Assembly: GCA_017469845.1 (NCBI GenBank)
Contig: JAFUFP010000050.1
Location: 1 to 64,000, forward strand
Length of the DNA stretch: 64,000 nt
From: Bacteroidales bacterium
GTDB lineage: Bacteria; Bacteroidota; Bacteroidia; Bacteroidales; UBA932
Direction: 5' to 3'
Shown: piece after piece, positions 54,419 through 63,271 of the stretch
Layout: every line of letters begins with the position of its first letter
How positions within the stretch are numbered: position 1 is the first letter of the stretch
Position numbers and translations under genes: made by a program
Notes under the pieces: generated by a model
The model's database searches: none
What the model was told of the DNA's origin: nothing
What the model saw: only the letters and a program-made list of their open reading frames with translations

Positions 54419-54973
54419 ATGAAAAAGAAATTCAGATGCCTCGTTTGCGGCTACGTTTATGAAGGTGAGAATCCCCCCGAGCGCTGCCCCCAGTGCAAAG
54501 TCCCCGGTGAGAAATTCGTCGAGATAAAGGAGGAATCAGCTGAGCCCCAGTGGGCATGCGAGCATCATATCGGTGACGGCAAAGTTGAGGATGAGGAAAT
54601 CATGCAGTGCCTGAGGGCTGATTTCACGGGAGAGTGCACCGAAGTCGGAATGTACCTCGCCATGGCCCGCCAGGCTGAAAGGGAAGGATACCCCGAGATC
54701 GCCCAGACTTTCAAGAGATACGCTTTTGAAGAGGCCGAGCACGCTTCCAAGTTCGCTGAGCTCCTCGGAGAGTGCGTCTGGGACACCAAGACCAACCTCA
54801 CCAAGAGGTATCAGGCTGAGGCCGGAGCTTGCGAGGGCAAACTCAACTACGCTCTCAAGGCCAAGAAGCTCGGTTACGACGCCATCCATGACACCGTTCA
54901 CGAAATGGCAAAGGATGAGGCACGTCACGGAGCCGGATTCTACGGACTTCTCAAGAGGTATTTCAAGGACTAG
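54419..54973 (+). CDS. Rubrerythrin with N-terminal rubredoxin domain
   Basis: 184 aa from the ATG at 54419. Cys7/Cys10 and Cys23/Cys26 form an N-terminal rubredoxin iron site. The diiron ferritin-like domain follows with [42 protein letters not shown] Glu/His ligands and DEARHG near the C-terminus. This reversed domain order is the form seen in many anaerobes. It reduces hydrogen peroxide to protect oxygen-sensitive enzymes. Upstream in-frame codons are rejected as a promoter lies there. A strong terminator follows. Confidence 0.93.
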   Translation: MKKKFRCLVCGYVYEGENPPERCPQCKVPGEKFVEIKEESAEPQWACEHHIGDGKVEDEEIMQCLRADFTGECTEVGMYLAMARQAEREGYPEIAQTFKRYAFEEAEHASKFAELLGECVWDTKTNLTKRYQAEAGACEGKLNYALKAKKLGYDAIHDTVHEMAKDEARHGAGFYGLLKRYFKD

Positions 54974-54997
54974 CTTTCGGCTTGGTTCCTATAAGAC

Positions 54998-55036
54998 AAA
55001 GGGAGGCTCTTTCCAGCGAGTCTCCCTTCTTCTTTT
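54998..55036 (+). terminator. Terminator after rubrerythrin
   Basis: AAAGGGAGGCTC (54998-55009) pairs with GAGTCTCCCTT (55018-55028), followed by CTTCTTTTT. Confidence 0.85.
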
Positions 55037-55049
55037 TCCGGAAAAAGCG

Positions 55050-55505
55050 TCAACTGAGGTCATCCTCATCATCCTCCGACAATCCGAAGCGGATCACGAT
55101 ATCTTCGGGAATTTCCGAATAATCATAGTCGACATTCCCCCACATCGCATCCATCTCGCGCCTGTCCTTTTTCGTCGGACGTCCGGCACCGCGGTCGCGT
55201 TTTACGAAGAAAGTCTCGGTCGGTGCTTTCAGCTTGTCGATTTCGGATTGGGGCGTAGTGTTCTCGGCATAGTCGGGGACCAGTTTCGCTCCGATGCGGT
55301 TTCCGATCAGCGCCTTTACCGTATAAGTGTACAGGACGGAACCTTTCCTCACCTCAAGGTGGTCTCCCACCTTTATCAGTTTGGAGGGTTTGGCGACGGT
55401 CCCGTCGACCTTCACCTTGTTGCCTTTGCAGGCTTCGGTCGCATCACCACGGGTCTTGAAGACCCTGATGGACCATAGATACTTGTCCAATCTTTCGGTA
55501 TCCAT
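55050..55505 (-). CDS. S4-domain RNA-binding protein (Hsp15-like)
   Basis: 151 aa from the ATG at 55505. ERLDKYLWSIRVFKTRGDATEAC (4-26) and KVKVDGTVAKPSKLIKVGD form the S4 RNA-binding fold of the Hsp15/HslR group, which rescues stalled 50S subunits. The C-terminal half (about 85-151) is an acidic extension with KKDRREMDAMWG and a DDEDD end. The ORF-initial ATG at 55556 would overlap the isomerase gene; 55505 leaves a 25-nt gap. Confidence 0.8.
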   Translation of the reverse strand: MDTERLDKYLWSIRVFKTRGDATEACKGNKVKVDGTVAKPSKLIKVGDHLEVRKGSVLYTYTVKALIGNRIGAKLVPDYAENTTPQSEIDKLKAPTETFFVKRDRGAGRPTKKDRREMDAMWGNVDYDYSEIPEDIVIRFGLSEDDEDDLS

Positions 55506-55530
55506 AGCTATCGTGGTTTTGTGTGGTTTG

Positions 55531-56727
55531 TCAATTGGCCGGAGGGAATCCTCCATGGAGTCTGCGCTGCTCGAGATCGTAGTCGATCCTGTCTTCCCAA
55601 TCCTCGTCCTTTGAGTAGTCCTCCCCTTCGAGCCTCGCTTCGGCGGATGGATCTATATAACTGTCCTGGACATCTTCCCGCCTTACGATCGTTTCGAGAA
55701 GGACCGTACCTTCAGATGACGGGACAAGGAAGAATTCCTGGCAATCGGAAGGAACGAGAATTGACGAATCTTTAAGCATCGGATAAATCTTCATCCGACC
55801 GTCTTCATCATCGGAGGATACCTGCACGGAAGCGCTTCCGTCCAAGACGGTATACACCGCGAAACTTTCGAGATCCTCGGTCCTGATGCAGATGGGGTCG
55901 TGAAGAAGAATCCTCGAAGCGATGAATTCCTGCTCATCGGCCACCTTGAAAACGGCTTCATCCGAATTGTCCGAGATTCTGCAATCCGCCTTGTCACAAT
56001 CACATTCGCCCTCTTCGTCGTGACAATGGCACTCATGCCCTTCCTCATGGCAGTGGCACTCCTCTCCATCATGGCAATGGCACCTGTGCCCGTCCGGTGA
56101 AAGTGTAATGAAGTCAAGAGCCTCCGCAAGATCGATATCCGTCTCGGCCGCTCCTGATTCATCCCACTTGACGAGAGTGAAATCAAGAGGCGAAGATTCC
56201 GTGAACTCGATTATCTTCAGGCCTCCGGAAGCGCAGTGAACCGTTCCCGGTTCAATCATGAAGAAATCCCCTTTTTTCGGAACAACGGTATTGAGCATCG
56301 GTGCAATGCTTCCGTTGTTGCAGGCCACGTAAAACTCCGAAGCCGTCATCTCCTTGGAAAGACCAATGCAGACTGTAGCCCCCTGCTGCGCTTCGGCGAT
56401 ATACCAGAGTTTCCTCTTTCCGAGGGCATCGTACCTTTCGGAAGCTATCCAGTCATCGGGGCAGACCGTAAGGGGCATCCTGCCTTTCGTACGGATTATC
56501 TTCACCATTACGGGGAATTGCCTTCCGTAAAAATAATAGACGTTGTCGCCCACTATCCTCTCCAGGTAGGTCTCCATGATTTCACCGATGGTGTTGCCGT
56601 CGAGCCACCCGCCTTTTACCGCGGAATCGACGCTTCCGAGATCAGCGATATTGTAAGTTTCACTGCCCCACGGATAATCAACGGTTACCGGCTCCATGGA
56701 TAGCGGCGGAATCTTTCTTTCTTCCAT
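55531..56727 (-). CDS. Mannose-6-phosphate-isomerase-like cupin with a His/Cys-rich insertion
   Basis: 398 aa. VDYPWGSETYNIADLG at the start, then QFPVMVKIIRTKGRMPLTV, then KKGDFFMIEPGTVHCASGGLKIIEFTE make a type-I-like phosphomannose isomerase cupin core that would interconvert mannose-6-P and fructose-6-P. Residues 214-249 are an unusual insertion: nine Cys and eight His in three CHCH-like repeats followed by CDCDKADC. This could bind zinc, nickel or another metal. A second cupin-like beta domain follows to the C-terminus. The ATG is 1 nt after the stop of the small membrane gene, so the two are translationally coupled. Confidence 0.8.
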   Translation of the reverse strand: MEERKIPPLSMEPVTVDYPWGSETYNIADLGSVDSAVKGGWLDGNTIGEIMETYLERIVGDNVYYFYGRQFPVMVKIIRTKGRMPLTVCPDDWIASERYDALGKRKLWYIAEAQQGATVCIGLSKEMTASEFYVACNNGSIAPMLNTVVPKKGDFFMIEPGTVHCASGGLKIIEFTESSPLDFTLVKWDESGAAETDIDLAEALDFITLSPDGHRCHCHDGEECHCHEEGHECHCHDEEGECDCDKADCRISDNSDEAVFKVADEQEFIASRILLHDPICIRTEDLESFAVYTVLDGSASVQVSSDDEDGRMKIYPMLKDSSILVPSDCQEFFLVPSSEGTVLLETIVRREDVQDSYIDPSAEARLEGEDYSKDEDWEDRIDYDLEQRRLHGGFPPAN

Positions 56728-56728
56728 T

Positions 56729-56923
56729 CTATTTGCTCATGAATTTTTTGAACGATGTATAGACCAAAACGGGCAACGAGACGAGACATATGATTCCGGA
56801 AATACGCCGAAAAGCATCGGGTACTTCTTTTCCGAAAAGAGCAAGAGCGGCCAGCAGAGCCGATGAAACTCCTATCAGAATCAAGCTTACGGCATATAGC
56901 CGGTCGACAGTTTTTGGACTCAT
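56729..56923 (-). CDS. Small two-helix membrane protein
   Basis: 64 aa from the ATG at 56923. Two hydrophobic helices (AVSLILIGVSSALLAALALF, 11-30; ISGIICLVSLPVLVYTS, 41-57) are joined by a short charged loop, with a basic C-terminus (FKKFMSK). A longer frame starting at 57007 (92 aa) is possible. I do not recognise it. The stop and the start of the isomerase gene are separated by one base, so co-expression is nearly certain. Confidence 0.55.
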   Translation of the reverse strand: MSPKTVDRLYAVSLILIGVSSALLAALALFGKEVPDAFRRISGIICLVSLPVLVYTSFKKFMSK

Positions 56924-57440
56924 TTCAGGAATCGTTACACGCTTCCGGGATATTCTCCCGAAGATGTGATAAAAATAGCAATTCGGGCCCGCAATTGCAA
57001 ATTTCATCTCCTTTAGTGACTGGCGGAATCCCTACAGAACACCCTGCAAAGAGTGAACCACAGATGCTGGGAAGGAATCGGAAAAGGCATCACTCCGCCT
57101 TTCCGGCAGAAAAAAGATCACAAACGACTTGAACTGCAATCCCGATAAAGCACAAATAAAGAAATGTCATGGTGCAAAATCTTTAGCAAAACAAACATAT
57201 AACCCATTCCGGTCATCCGGAATACGCGGCAAAGATAACACACGCTTGTGCCATTATTCGGGGACAAGCTAAAAATATTCTATATTTTTCGGGAAAAAGC
57301 AGCAAATCCCTTGGACGGGCAAAGTCAGAGTGGCAGGAAAAGTCACATGCCATAAAGGCATACGGGTTGTTCCACGCCTATGTGTCCGGCTTATTCTGAG
57401 AGACCGATGTCCGTTTCTTCTGTCCCCGGGAGCAGTTTCA
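56924..57440 (-). other. Intergenic region before the broken DUF1016 gene
   Basis: No convincing gene is visible in these 517 nt. A -7-like TATCTTTG reads leftward at 57237-57230 without a good -33 partner. A perfect ATTCCGG/CCGGAAT hairpin with loop TCAT lies at 57206-57223. Either could belong to a long leader for the isomerase unit. Confidence 0.4.
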
Positions 57441-58622
57441 CTATTTTGATTTCAATTCTTCCTCCAGAAGACGGATACGCTTTTTGAGCTCATCGACCGA
57501 AGGCAGTTGTTCCTGAAGTTGTTTTATCTGAACATTGTTGTATGATGCGACTCCCATAGGCGTTTGTACGCCTTTGAATGCATATTGAACCTCGGTCTCG
57601 TCTTTGTTGCTGCAGATCAGAAGTCCTATTGTGGGGTTTTGGGAAGGGGTTTTGATCAGGTCATCAACAGCATTGACGTAGAAATTGAGCTTCCCGGCGA
57701 ATTCCGGCTGGAATGGAACAGTCTTGAGCTCCACGACAATGTAGCAGTTGAGCGGAATGTGGAAGAAGAGCATATCCAACTTCCGGGTCTTGCCGGCAAC
57801 GATGATCTGCCTTTGGCGACCGAGATACGCAAAGCCGGTCCCGAGCTCCAGCAGGAATCGGGTCAACTGTCTTTCCAATTCGCACTCCAGCTGCTCTTCC
57901 TCATATTCATCTGGCAGAGAGATGAAGCCGAAGTCGTAGATGTCTTTGGTGATCGCTTGGGCGAGACCGCTCTAGGGAGAAGGCAATTTGCTTCTGAAGT
58001 TTGTGATTGCGCCGCCTGACGTATGGTAATAGTCGGCTTTGATGCAGTTCATCAGGGCATTGCGACTCCAACCCTCGGCGGCAGAATGCACAACGTAGAA
58101 CACAGCCTCTTCGATGGTTTTGCATTTGGTGATGATTTCAGCGTGATGTCCCCAGGGAACCAATGAAAAGAAAGTAGGAAAATCATTGTCTTCCAAGCCT
58201 GTAGAATGGGGGTGTCCTATTTCTGCCACAACTTGTGACAGTTTATCATCTGTGTAAAAATCAATCGGTTTCATTTCTGCCACAAGTTGTGGCAGTTTCG
58301 CAAGGGAATCTGCGTAGAAAGAATACCACTGCTTCATGCGCCACAAATTACGGGCAGAGAAGCCCTTGGACTCCGGGAATGCGGCTTGAAGATCCAGACT
58401 GACTTGCTCCACAATCCCTGAGCCCCACTTTTCCTCTGCTTTGCGCATTACAAGGTCGCGTCCCAATTGCCAATTGAACAGCAGTTGTTCCGCATTCACT
58501 TTGATAGCGGCCTTGATTTGGGACTTACGGTATCTGGCTTTGATTTCTCCAAGCCACTTGATGTAATCCTCGTCTATTTTCACGTCGTGGATTTTCACGA
58601 CTTTGTTTTCGCCTGTTTTCAT
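57441..58622 (-). pseudogene. DUF1016 (YhcG-type) PD-(D/E)XK nuclease gene interrupted by an amber codon
   Basis: The ATG at 58622 opens 216 codons of DUF1016 N-terminal sequence (YRKSQIKAAIKVNAEQLLFNW, GIVEQVSLDLQAAFPESKGF). The frame stops at TAG (57974-57972) and then continues in the same frame to 57441 with the nuclease half. That half has the PD-(D/E)XK residues Asp, Glu and Lys in KLDMLFF ... YIVVELKT. The stop replaces what is probably CAG (Gln) in the family sequence LPSP-Q-SGLAQ. Unless it is read through, the product is a truncated protein without the nuclease. Low GC and odd codon use suggest acquired DNA. It is a defence-associated family. Confidence 0.75.
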
Positions 58623-58820
58623 GAGGCGAATGTATTAGTATTCCCAGGCTTGACAAAATCTTTGCAAGACTTGCAACTCTTCGATAGAGTACTCTTTCGA
58701 CAATGCGAACAGCTATCAAAACGAATCTGAACATCCAGCGTAATACCGTCAAACGGACATATTGTATTATCAAATATTTTACGATATTTGTGGTCCGGAA
58801 AACCAAACACATCCTTAGAT

Positions 58821-59975
58821 ATGAAAAAAGCATTATTGGCAATTCTCTTCGCGGCTTTCGCCGCAACTTCTTTCGCCCAGGCTCCCGCCGGCGGTGAAGT
58901 CCCCGCTGAATTCAGACGCATGTTCCGCCGTACCCCCGGTGACACCCTCCAGTCCGTAAGGATCAATCCCGACGGATCGACCACCGTCAGCATCTACGCT
59001 CCCAAGGCACACAGCGTAAGCCTCCAGGGTGACGGAGGTTTCGCCCCGATGGGTTTCGGTGCGGGTCCTCGCCCCCAGGTCGTGGAAGGTGACAACGGAA
59101 TCTGGAGCATCACCCTCAAGGACGTGAAACCCGGTCTGTACCGTTATCACTTCGTCGTTGACGGAATGAACGTATACGATCCCAAGAACGCCGGAATGAG
59201 TGACATCTCCCCCATCGCGACTGTTTCCGACGGAACCGAATTCTTCGCGATGAAGGATGTTCCCCACGGAGCGATGAGCCAGAGGTACTACTTCAGCAAG
59301 ACCCTCAACACATGGAGGCGCATGCACGTATGGACCCCTGCCGGATATGAGAATTCCAAAAAGAAACTCCCCGTCCTCTACCTCATCCATGGTGGCGGTG
59401 ATACCGACAATTCATGGCCCGGAGTCGGAGCGGCAGGTATGATTCTCGACAACCTCCTCGCCGAAGGTAAGATGGTCCCCATGATCGTCGTCATGCCCAA
59501 CGGCACCATCACCAATGTTCCCGACGAGGTTCCTCCTTTCGCACAGGATATGGTAACGGACATCATCCCCTTCATCGAGAGCAACTATCCCGTCCTCACC
59601 GACAAGGACCACAGGGCTATCGCAGGTCTTTCGATGGGAGGAATGGAGACGATGGAGACCGCATTCAACAATATCGACATGTTCTCCTACGTATGGGTCC
59701 TCAGTTCATCTTTCCAGCCCAGCCGCAATCCCAAGGACGAGGCCAACAGGCTCAAAGTCTATGAGAATGCCCAGAAGATGAACAAGAGCTTCAAGAAGCT
59801 CGTCTTCACCCAGGGAGGCCCCGCCGACATCGCATACAACAACTGCATCAACACCCGCAAGGAACTTGATGCCGCCGGCCTCAAATACGAGTACATGGAA
59901 AATGCCCAGGAAGGCCACAGCTGGTCAACATGGAGGTGCGACCTCTACGACCTCGCACAGAAGATCTTCAAATAG
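58821..59975 (+). CDS. CE1-type esterase with an N-terminal early-set domain
   Basis: 384 aa from the ATG at 58821, with a signal peptide (LLAILFAAFAATSFAQ). Residues about 45-145 form an isoamylase-N/CBM48-like immunoglobulin-like domain (VSIYAPKAHSVSLQGDGG, GLYRYHFVVDG). The alpha/beta-hydrolase domain has LYLIHGGGDTDNSW, the nucleophile Ser271 in GLSMGG, and His366 in EGHSWSTWR. Similar enzymes release feruloyl or acetyl groups from plant xylan. It is predicted to be periplasmic or secreted. The acid residue of the triad is not certain. A hairpin terminator follows. Confidence 0.87.
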   Translation: MKKALLAILFAAFAATSFAQAPAGGEVPAEFRRMFRRTPGDTLQSVRINPDGSTTVSIYAPKAHSVSLQGDGGFAPMGFGAGPRPQVVEGDNGIWSITLKDVKPGLYRYHFVVDGMNVYDPKNAGMSDISPIATVSDGTEFFAMKDVPHGAMSQRYYFSKTLNTWRRMHVWTPAGYENSKKKLPVLYLIHGGGDTDNSWPGVGAAGMILDNLLAEGKMVPMIVVMPNGTITNVPDEVPPFAQDMVTDIIPFIESNYPVLTDKDHRAIAGLSMGGMETMETAFNNIDMFSYVWVLSSSFQPSRNPKDEANRLKVYENAQKMNKSFKKLVFTQGGPADIAYNNCINTRKELDAAGLKYEYMENAQEGHSWSTWRCDLYDLAQKIFK

Positions 59976-59992
59976 GGCATCAGCAGCCCCAT

Positions 59993-60046
59993 AATGACGC
60001 CGCGGGACGGACAAGGCAATGATCCTTTTCCGTCCCGTCATTCTTT
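59993..60046. terminator. Bidirectional terminator after the esterase
   Basis: AATGACG and GGGACGG (59993-60010) pair with CCGTCCCGTCATT (60030-60042), followed by CTTTCTCT. Confidence 0.7.
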
Positions 60047-60073
60047 CTCTCCGGGAAAGCCCTATGGGAAACC

Positions 60074-60577
60074 CTACCTTACGATCGGATCAGGGCAATC
60101 GGCTTTCCTCAGGCACGAGGAACACCTGAATCCGGCCCATACGGAATCGAAATGATCCATCGCCGAAGCCACAAGCGAGGGGTCGTCCGTCAGGATTCCC
60201 GCTTCGAAATTCCTCTTGTTCTCCCCTTTCAGTCCTATTCCGGCCCCGGTAAGATTCGCCGAGCCGATGTAGGCCACCTTGCCGTCGAAGACCAATATCT
60301 TGAAGTGGACCCTCGGGCAAAGGGCCCTGTCCAATCCGCGGAAAAGATCCGGATAGTTGTCGAACTCTTCCCTGAAAACGGGACCGGGTTCTTTCGCATG
60401 CAGAAGGCGGACTTCTTTTCCGGCCTTGACAAGATCCGAAAGGACACCGAGGAAAGGGCGTCCTTCGACATGCAGGTCCTTCAGGTCCGCCGTTCCAATC
60501 CAAAGGGACCGCTTCACCGAAGACGCTAGAGAGAGTACCTTCCGGTAATGGTCTGTATCTGCGATATATTCGAGCAT
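60074..60577 (-). CDS. Single-HKD phospholipase-D-like protein
   Basis: 167 aa from the ATG at 60577, which the promoter dictates (the start at 60667 lies upstream of it). One HKD motif is visible: His91, Lys93, Asp98, then GSANLTG with Ser106 and Asn108. A C-terminal Cys set (CSSCLRKADC, 152-161) could bind metal. Single-HKD proteins act as dimers on phosphodiesters, either nucleic acid or lipid. No signal peptide is present, so a cytoplasmic nucleic-acid substrate is more likely; this is inference. It is monocistronic. Confidence 0.8.
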   Translation of the reverse strand: MLEYIADTDHYRKVLSLASSVKRSLWIGTADLKDLHVEGRPFLGVLSDLVKAGKEVRLLHAKEPGPVFREEFDNYPDLFRGLDRALCPRVHFKILVFDGKVAYIGSANLTGAGIGLKGENKRNFEAGILTDDPSLVASAMDHFDSVWAGFRCSSCLRKADCPDPIVR

Positions 60578-60598
60578 CGGGAAAAAATATTTCAAAGA

Positions 60599-60629
60599 CA
60601 AATATAGCCCGAAAAGAGCGTTCTGCAAG
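60599..60629 (-). promoter_or_regulatory. Promoter of the HKD gene
   Basis: On the minus strand: CTTG (60629-60626), 19 nt, TATATTTG (60606-60599). The start is about 15 nt before the ATG at 60577. Confidence 0.65.
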
Positions 60630-60726
60630 CGCCAGAACCGAGAATGGAACACCGATATGATAAACATATTTATTCACAAAAGTTCAAAAGATGCTGAAAA
60701 AGTGAGGTTTTTTGAATCTTTTCCAA

Positions 60727-60734
60727 TATCTTTG
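60727..60734 (+). promoter_or_regulatory. -7 box for the CPBP gene
   Basis: TATCTTTG is a perfect match, about 22 nt before the ATG 60756. No clear -33 element. Confidence 0.45.
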
Positions 60735-60755
60735 AAACCCCTATCGGACTGATGA

Positions 60756-61640
60756 ATGCATAATCCGGCATTGCGACATGCCGAAATCCGGAAAGAGATG
60801 AAACGCGAACGAGACATATATCCCAACAGATACTCCTGTGACGGGATGCCCCTATGGAGATGGATCCTGCTCTTCATCGGGGGGATAATCCTATTCACGC
60901 TGCTTTACGCCTTCGCACAGGGGACGGCTCTCATAAATCCTGTTTATCCCAGGTGCATCGCCCTTGTAGTCGCATCGATAGTCATCCTTCTGGTTTATCT
61001 TCTTTGCGTATCCAAAGCGGAAAGAAGGGAAGTACAGGAACTGAGAGCCGAAAAGTTTTTCCCTTCCATCGGAGCCGGTCTCGGACTCGGAGTTGTCTTT
61101 TTCTGCGCAGTCATCGGCATAATGGCTGCACTGGGGTCCTACAAAGTGACTTCCGCCCAATTCGATTTCAAGGAAGTTCTCAGCCAAATATGCCTCTTCT
61201 TCATGGTAGCCGTCGGAGAGGAAGTCCTCTTCAGGGGTGTAATCCACAGGATGATTTCCATGAGATGGAACGGCATTGTGGCCCTCATCATATCGGGACT
61301 CATCTTCGGATTCGCTCACATGACCGAACCGAACGCCACCGTCTGGTCCTCATTCGCCATCGCCGTTGAAGCGGGACTTATGATCGGTGCCGCCTATGAA
61401 TTCAGCGGCAACCTCTGGATGCCCATCGGAATCCATTGGGCCTGGAATTTCATGGAAGGTCCTTTCTTCGGAACGGGAGTTTCCGGCAAAGAAGTCGGGT
61501 TCAGCATACTCTCTTCCGAGGTCTCCGGAAGTGACCTCGTCACCGGTGGATCCTTCGGCCCCGAAGCTTCGGTCATAGCTTTTGTCCTCGGCCTTGTCAT
61601 CGCCCTCATCCTGATGGGCAAAGCCCTCTCGAAAGAGTAG
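60756..61640 (+). CDS. CPBP-family intramembrane metalloprotease
   Basis: 294 aa with about seven TM segments. The catalytic motifs are VGEEVLFRG (EExxxR, about 149-157), FGFAHM (about 188-193) and HWAWNFMEG near 230, as in Rce1/CPBP proteases. These cleave membrane or lipidated substrates; bacterial members include bacteriocin-immunity proteins. A second ATG at codon 15 is a possible start. It converges on dinB with a 4-nt gap and no terminator. Confidence 0.85.
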   Translation: MHNPALRHAEIRKEMKRERDIYPNRYSCDGMPLWRWILLFIGGIILFTLLYAFAQGTALINPVYPRCIALVVASIVILLVYLLCVSKAERREVQELRAEKFFPSIGAGLGLGVVFFCAVIGIMAALGSYKVTSAQFDFKEVLSQICLFFMVAVGEEVLFRGVIHRMISMRWNGIVALIISGLIFGFAHMTEPNATVWSSFAIAVEAGLMIGAAYEFSGNLWMPIGIHWAWNFMEGPFFGTGVSGKEVGFSILSSEVSGSDLVTGGSFGPEASVIAFVLGLVIALILMGKALSKE

Positions 61641-61644
61641 AGGG

Positions 61645-63162
61645 TCATTTCTTGTCGGGAGCTTTTTCCCTCAGCTTCATATACTCGTCGTAGCGCTTCG
61701 CCGTCTTCTGCGAGGCTTTTTCGACTTGCGAAGACATCATCCTCCGGAATTCTTCCTCCTCTGGGGACAGATGTACTTTGGGCATTTTGGCCTTGGATCC
61801 CGGTACGGAGTGCCGCGCCACCGTCTTTCCGGTATGGTCCTGAAGGATGAAGCAGTCCGTACCGTCGGGAAGGGGCTTTCGCTCGAAAGTGAGGTCCGGA
61901 TTCTTTCTCACGGCTTCTTTCGCGGCACGCAGAGCCGACTCCCCGGAGGGATGCTCCGTTGTCGGGACCGTATCCTTCACCGCGGCCTTGGATCTCATTT
62001 TGCCTCTTGGGTCTTCGCCGTTTTCAAGGGCCTTCCTGTCATACTCCTCATCCCACTGACGGTAGTATTCCATCTTGGGGTCCTCGAACAGGGAAAGCTG
62101 GTAGAAGTCGTCGTGGGTGAGCTTACCGAGCGTTATTCCAGCCTGCCGTATGGGAGTGGAACCGTTCCATATGTCCGGAAGAAGAGTCCTCACGTAACGG
62201 AGAATGATGGCCGTTGTGTCTGTCGGCTGCTCCATCTGGCACTGGCGGGACTTGACCGAGAAATCAGCCGCTTTCACGAAAAGCGACACGCTTCCGGCCC
62301 TCACCTCATCGACCCTTATCCTGTGGGCTACGGTGCAGGAGAGATCGAAAAGCACCCTGTCCATCTTCTTCGCATCAGTGACATTCTCACGGAATGTCCT
62401 CTCCACGCTGTAACTCTTCGCCTCTGACGAAAGCACCTCCACCGGAGAATTGTCCACACCGTTGGCATAGTCATGCAGGGTCAAGGACGCCTTGTGGCCG
62501 ATGATGCTTCCGAGGGTCCCGACATTCACCCTCGCCAGGTGACCGATCGTGGTAATTCCGTAATGGAGGAGTTTTTCCTCAGTTTTCTTTCCGACATACA
62601 GAAGGTCCCTGACCGGAAGAGGCCACATCTTGGTCTCGACTTCATGGTCCCAGAGAGAATGGACCCTGTCGGGTTTCGTGAAGTCCGAGGCCATTTTGGC
62701 GAGAAGCTTGTTCGACGCCACACCGACATTCACGGTGAAACCAAGTCTCGAATGTATCTCGTCCTTCAGGCGTGCAGCTACATCAAGAGGCTTCGCACCC
62801 TGGAGGAAGGCGGTCATATCCAGGAAACACTCATCTATCGAAAACTGCTGGAGAACCGGAGAATAATCCCGGCAGATGGCGATGAACTTCCTCGAGCATT
62901 CGCTGTACCACTCGAAGTCGGGAGGCACCACGACAAGGGAAGGGCAGATACGGAGTGCGGCTGAAAGCGGCTGGGCAGTAGCGATGCCCATCTTTTTGGC
63001 CGGTATCGACTTGGCAGTTATTATGCTCCTACGGTCAGACGGGTCGCCAGAGACGACAGAGGGGATATCCCGTATGTCGGCACCTCCGGATGCGATAATC
63101 TTCAGCGCCGACCATGAAAGGAAAGCGCTGTTGACGTCTATATGGAAAATGACCCTGTCCAT
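61645..63162 (-). CDS. dinB: DNA polymerase IV with a C-terminal extension
   Basis: 505 aa, much longer than the usual 350-420. The Y-family core is intact: VIFHIDVNSAFLSW with the metal-binding Asp9, SIDECFLDMT with Asp110/Glu111, ASNKLLAKMAS, and a QLSLF clamp-binding motif at 355-359. Pol IV normally ends at this motif. Here 146 further residues follow, basic then Glu-rich (about 360-505), with GTDCFILQDHTGKTVARHS. Its function is translesion synthesis; the extension is unexplained. No LexA box was recognised. Confidence 0.92.
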   Translation of the reverse strand: MDRVIFHIDVNSAFLSWSALKIIASGGADIRDIPSVVSGDPSDRRSIITAKSIPAKKMGIATAQPLSAALRICPSLVVVPPDFEWYSECSRKFIAICRDYSPVLQQFSIDECFLDMTAFLQGAKPLDVAARLKDEIHSRLGFTVNVGVASNKLLAKMASDFTKPDRVHSLWDHEVETKMWPLPVRDLLYVGKKTEEKLLHYGITTIGHLARVNVGTLGSIIGHKASLTLHDYANGVDNSPVEVLSSEAKSYSVERTFRENVTDAKKMDRVLFDLSCTVAHRIRVDEVRAGSVSLFVKAADFSVKSRQCQMEQPTDTTAIILRYVRTLLPDIWNGSTPIRQAGITLGKLTHDDFYQLSLFEDPKMEYYRQWDEEYDRKALENGEDPRGKMRSKAAVKDTVPTTEHPSGESALRAAKEAVRKNPDLTFERKPLPDGTDCFILQDHTGKTVARHSVPGSKAKMPKVHLSPEEEEFRRMMSSQVEKASQKTAKRYDEYMKLREKAPDKK

Positions 63163-63239
63163 CTGAAAATCTTTCGCTAAGATACGGATTATTCCTCCAA
63201 CGAAGCCACAAAATAATCCCTATTCCGGTATCTTATGCC

Positions 63240-63247
63240 TATCTTTG
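63240..63247 (+). promoter_or_regulatory. -7 box for the metallophosphoesterase
   Basis: TATCTTTG is a perfect match, 25 nt before the ATG at 63272. No matching -33 was seen. Confidence 0.45.
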
Positions 63248-63271
63248 CGTGAAACCGCAAACCCTTCCGCC

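Noticed and set aside
57972..57974. TAG read as an amino acid through a changed genetic code
   Set aside because: TAG clearly ends several intact genes here (for example ssb, the AddB-type gene and the nucleoside symporter).
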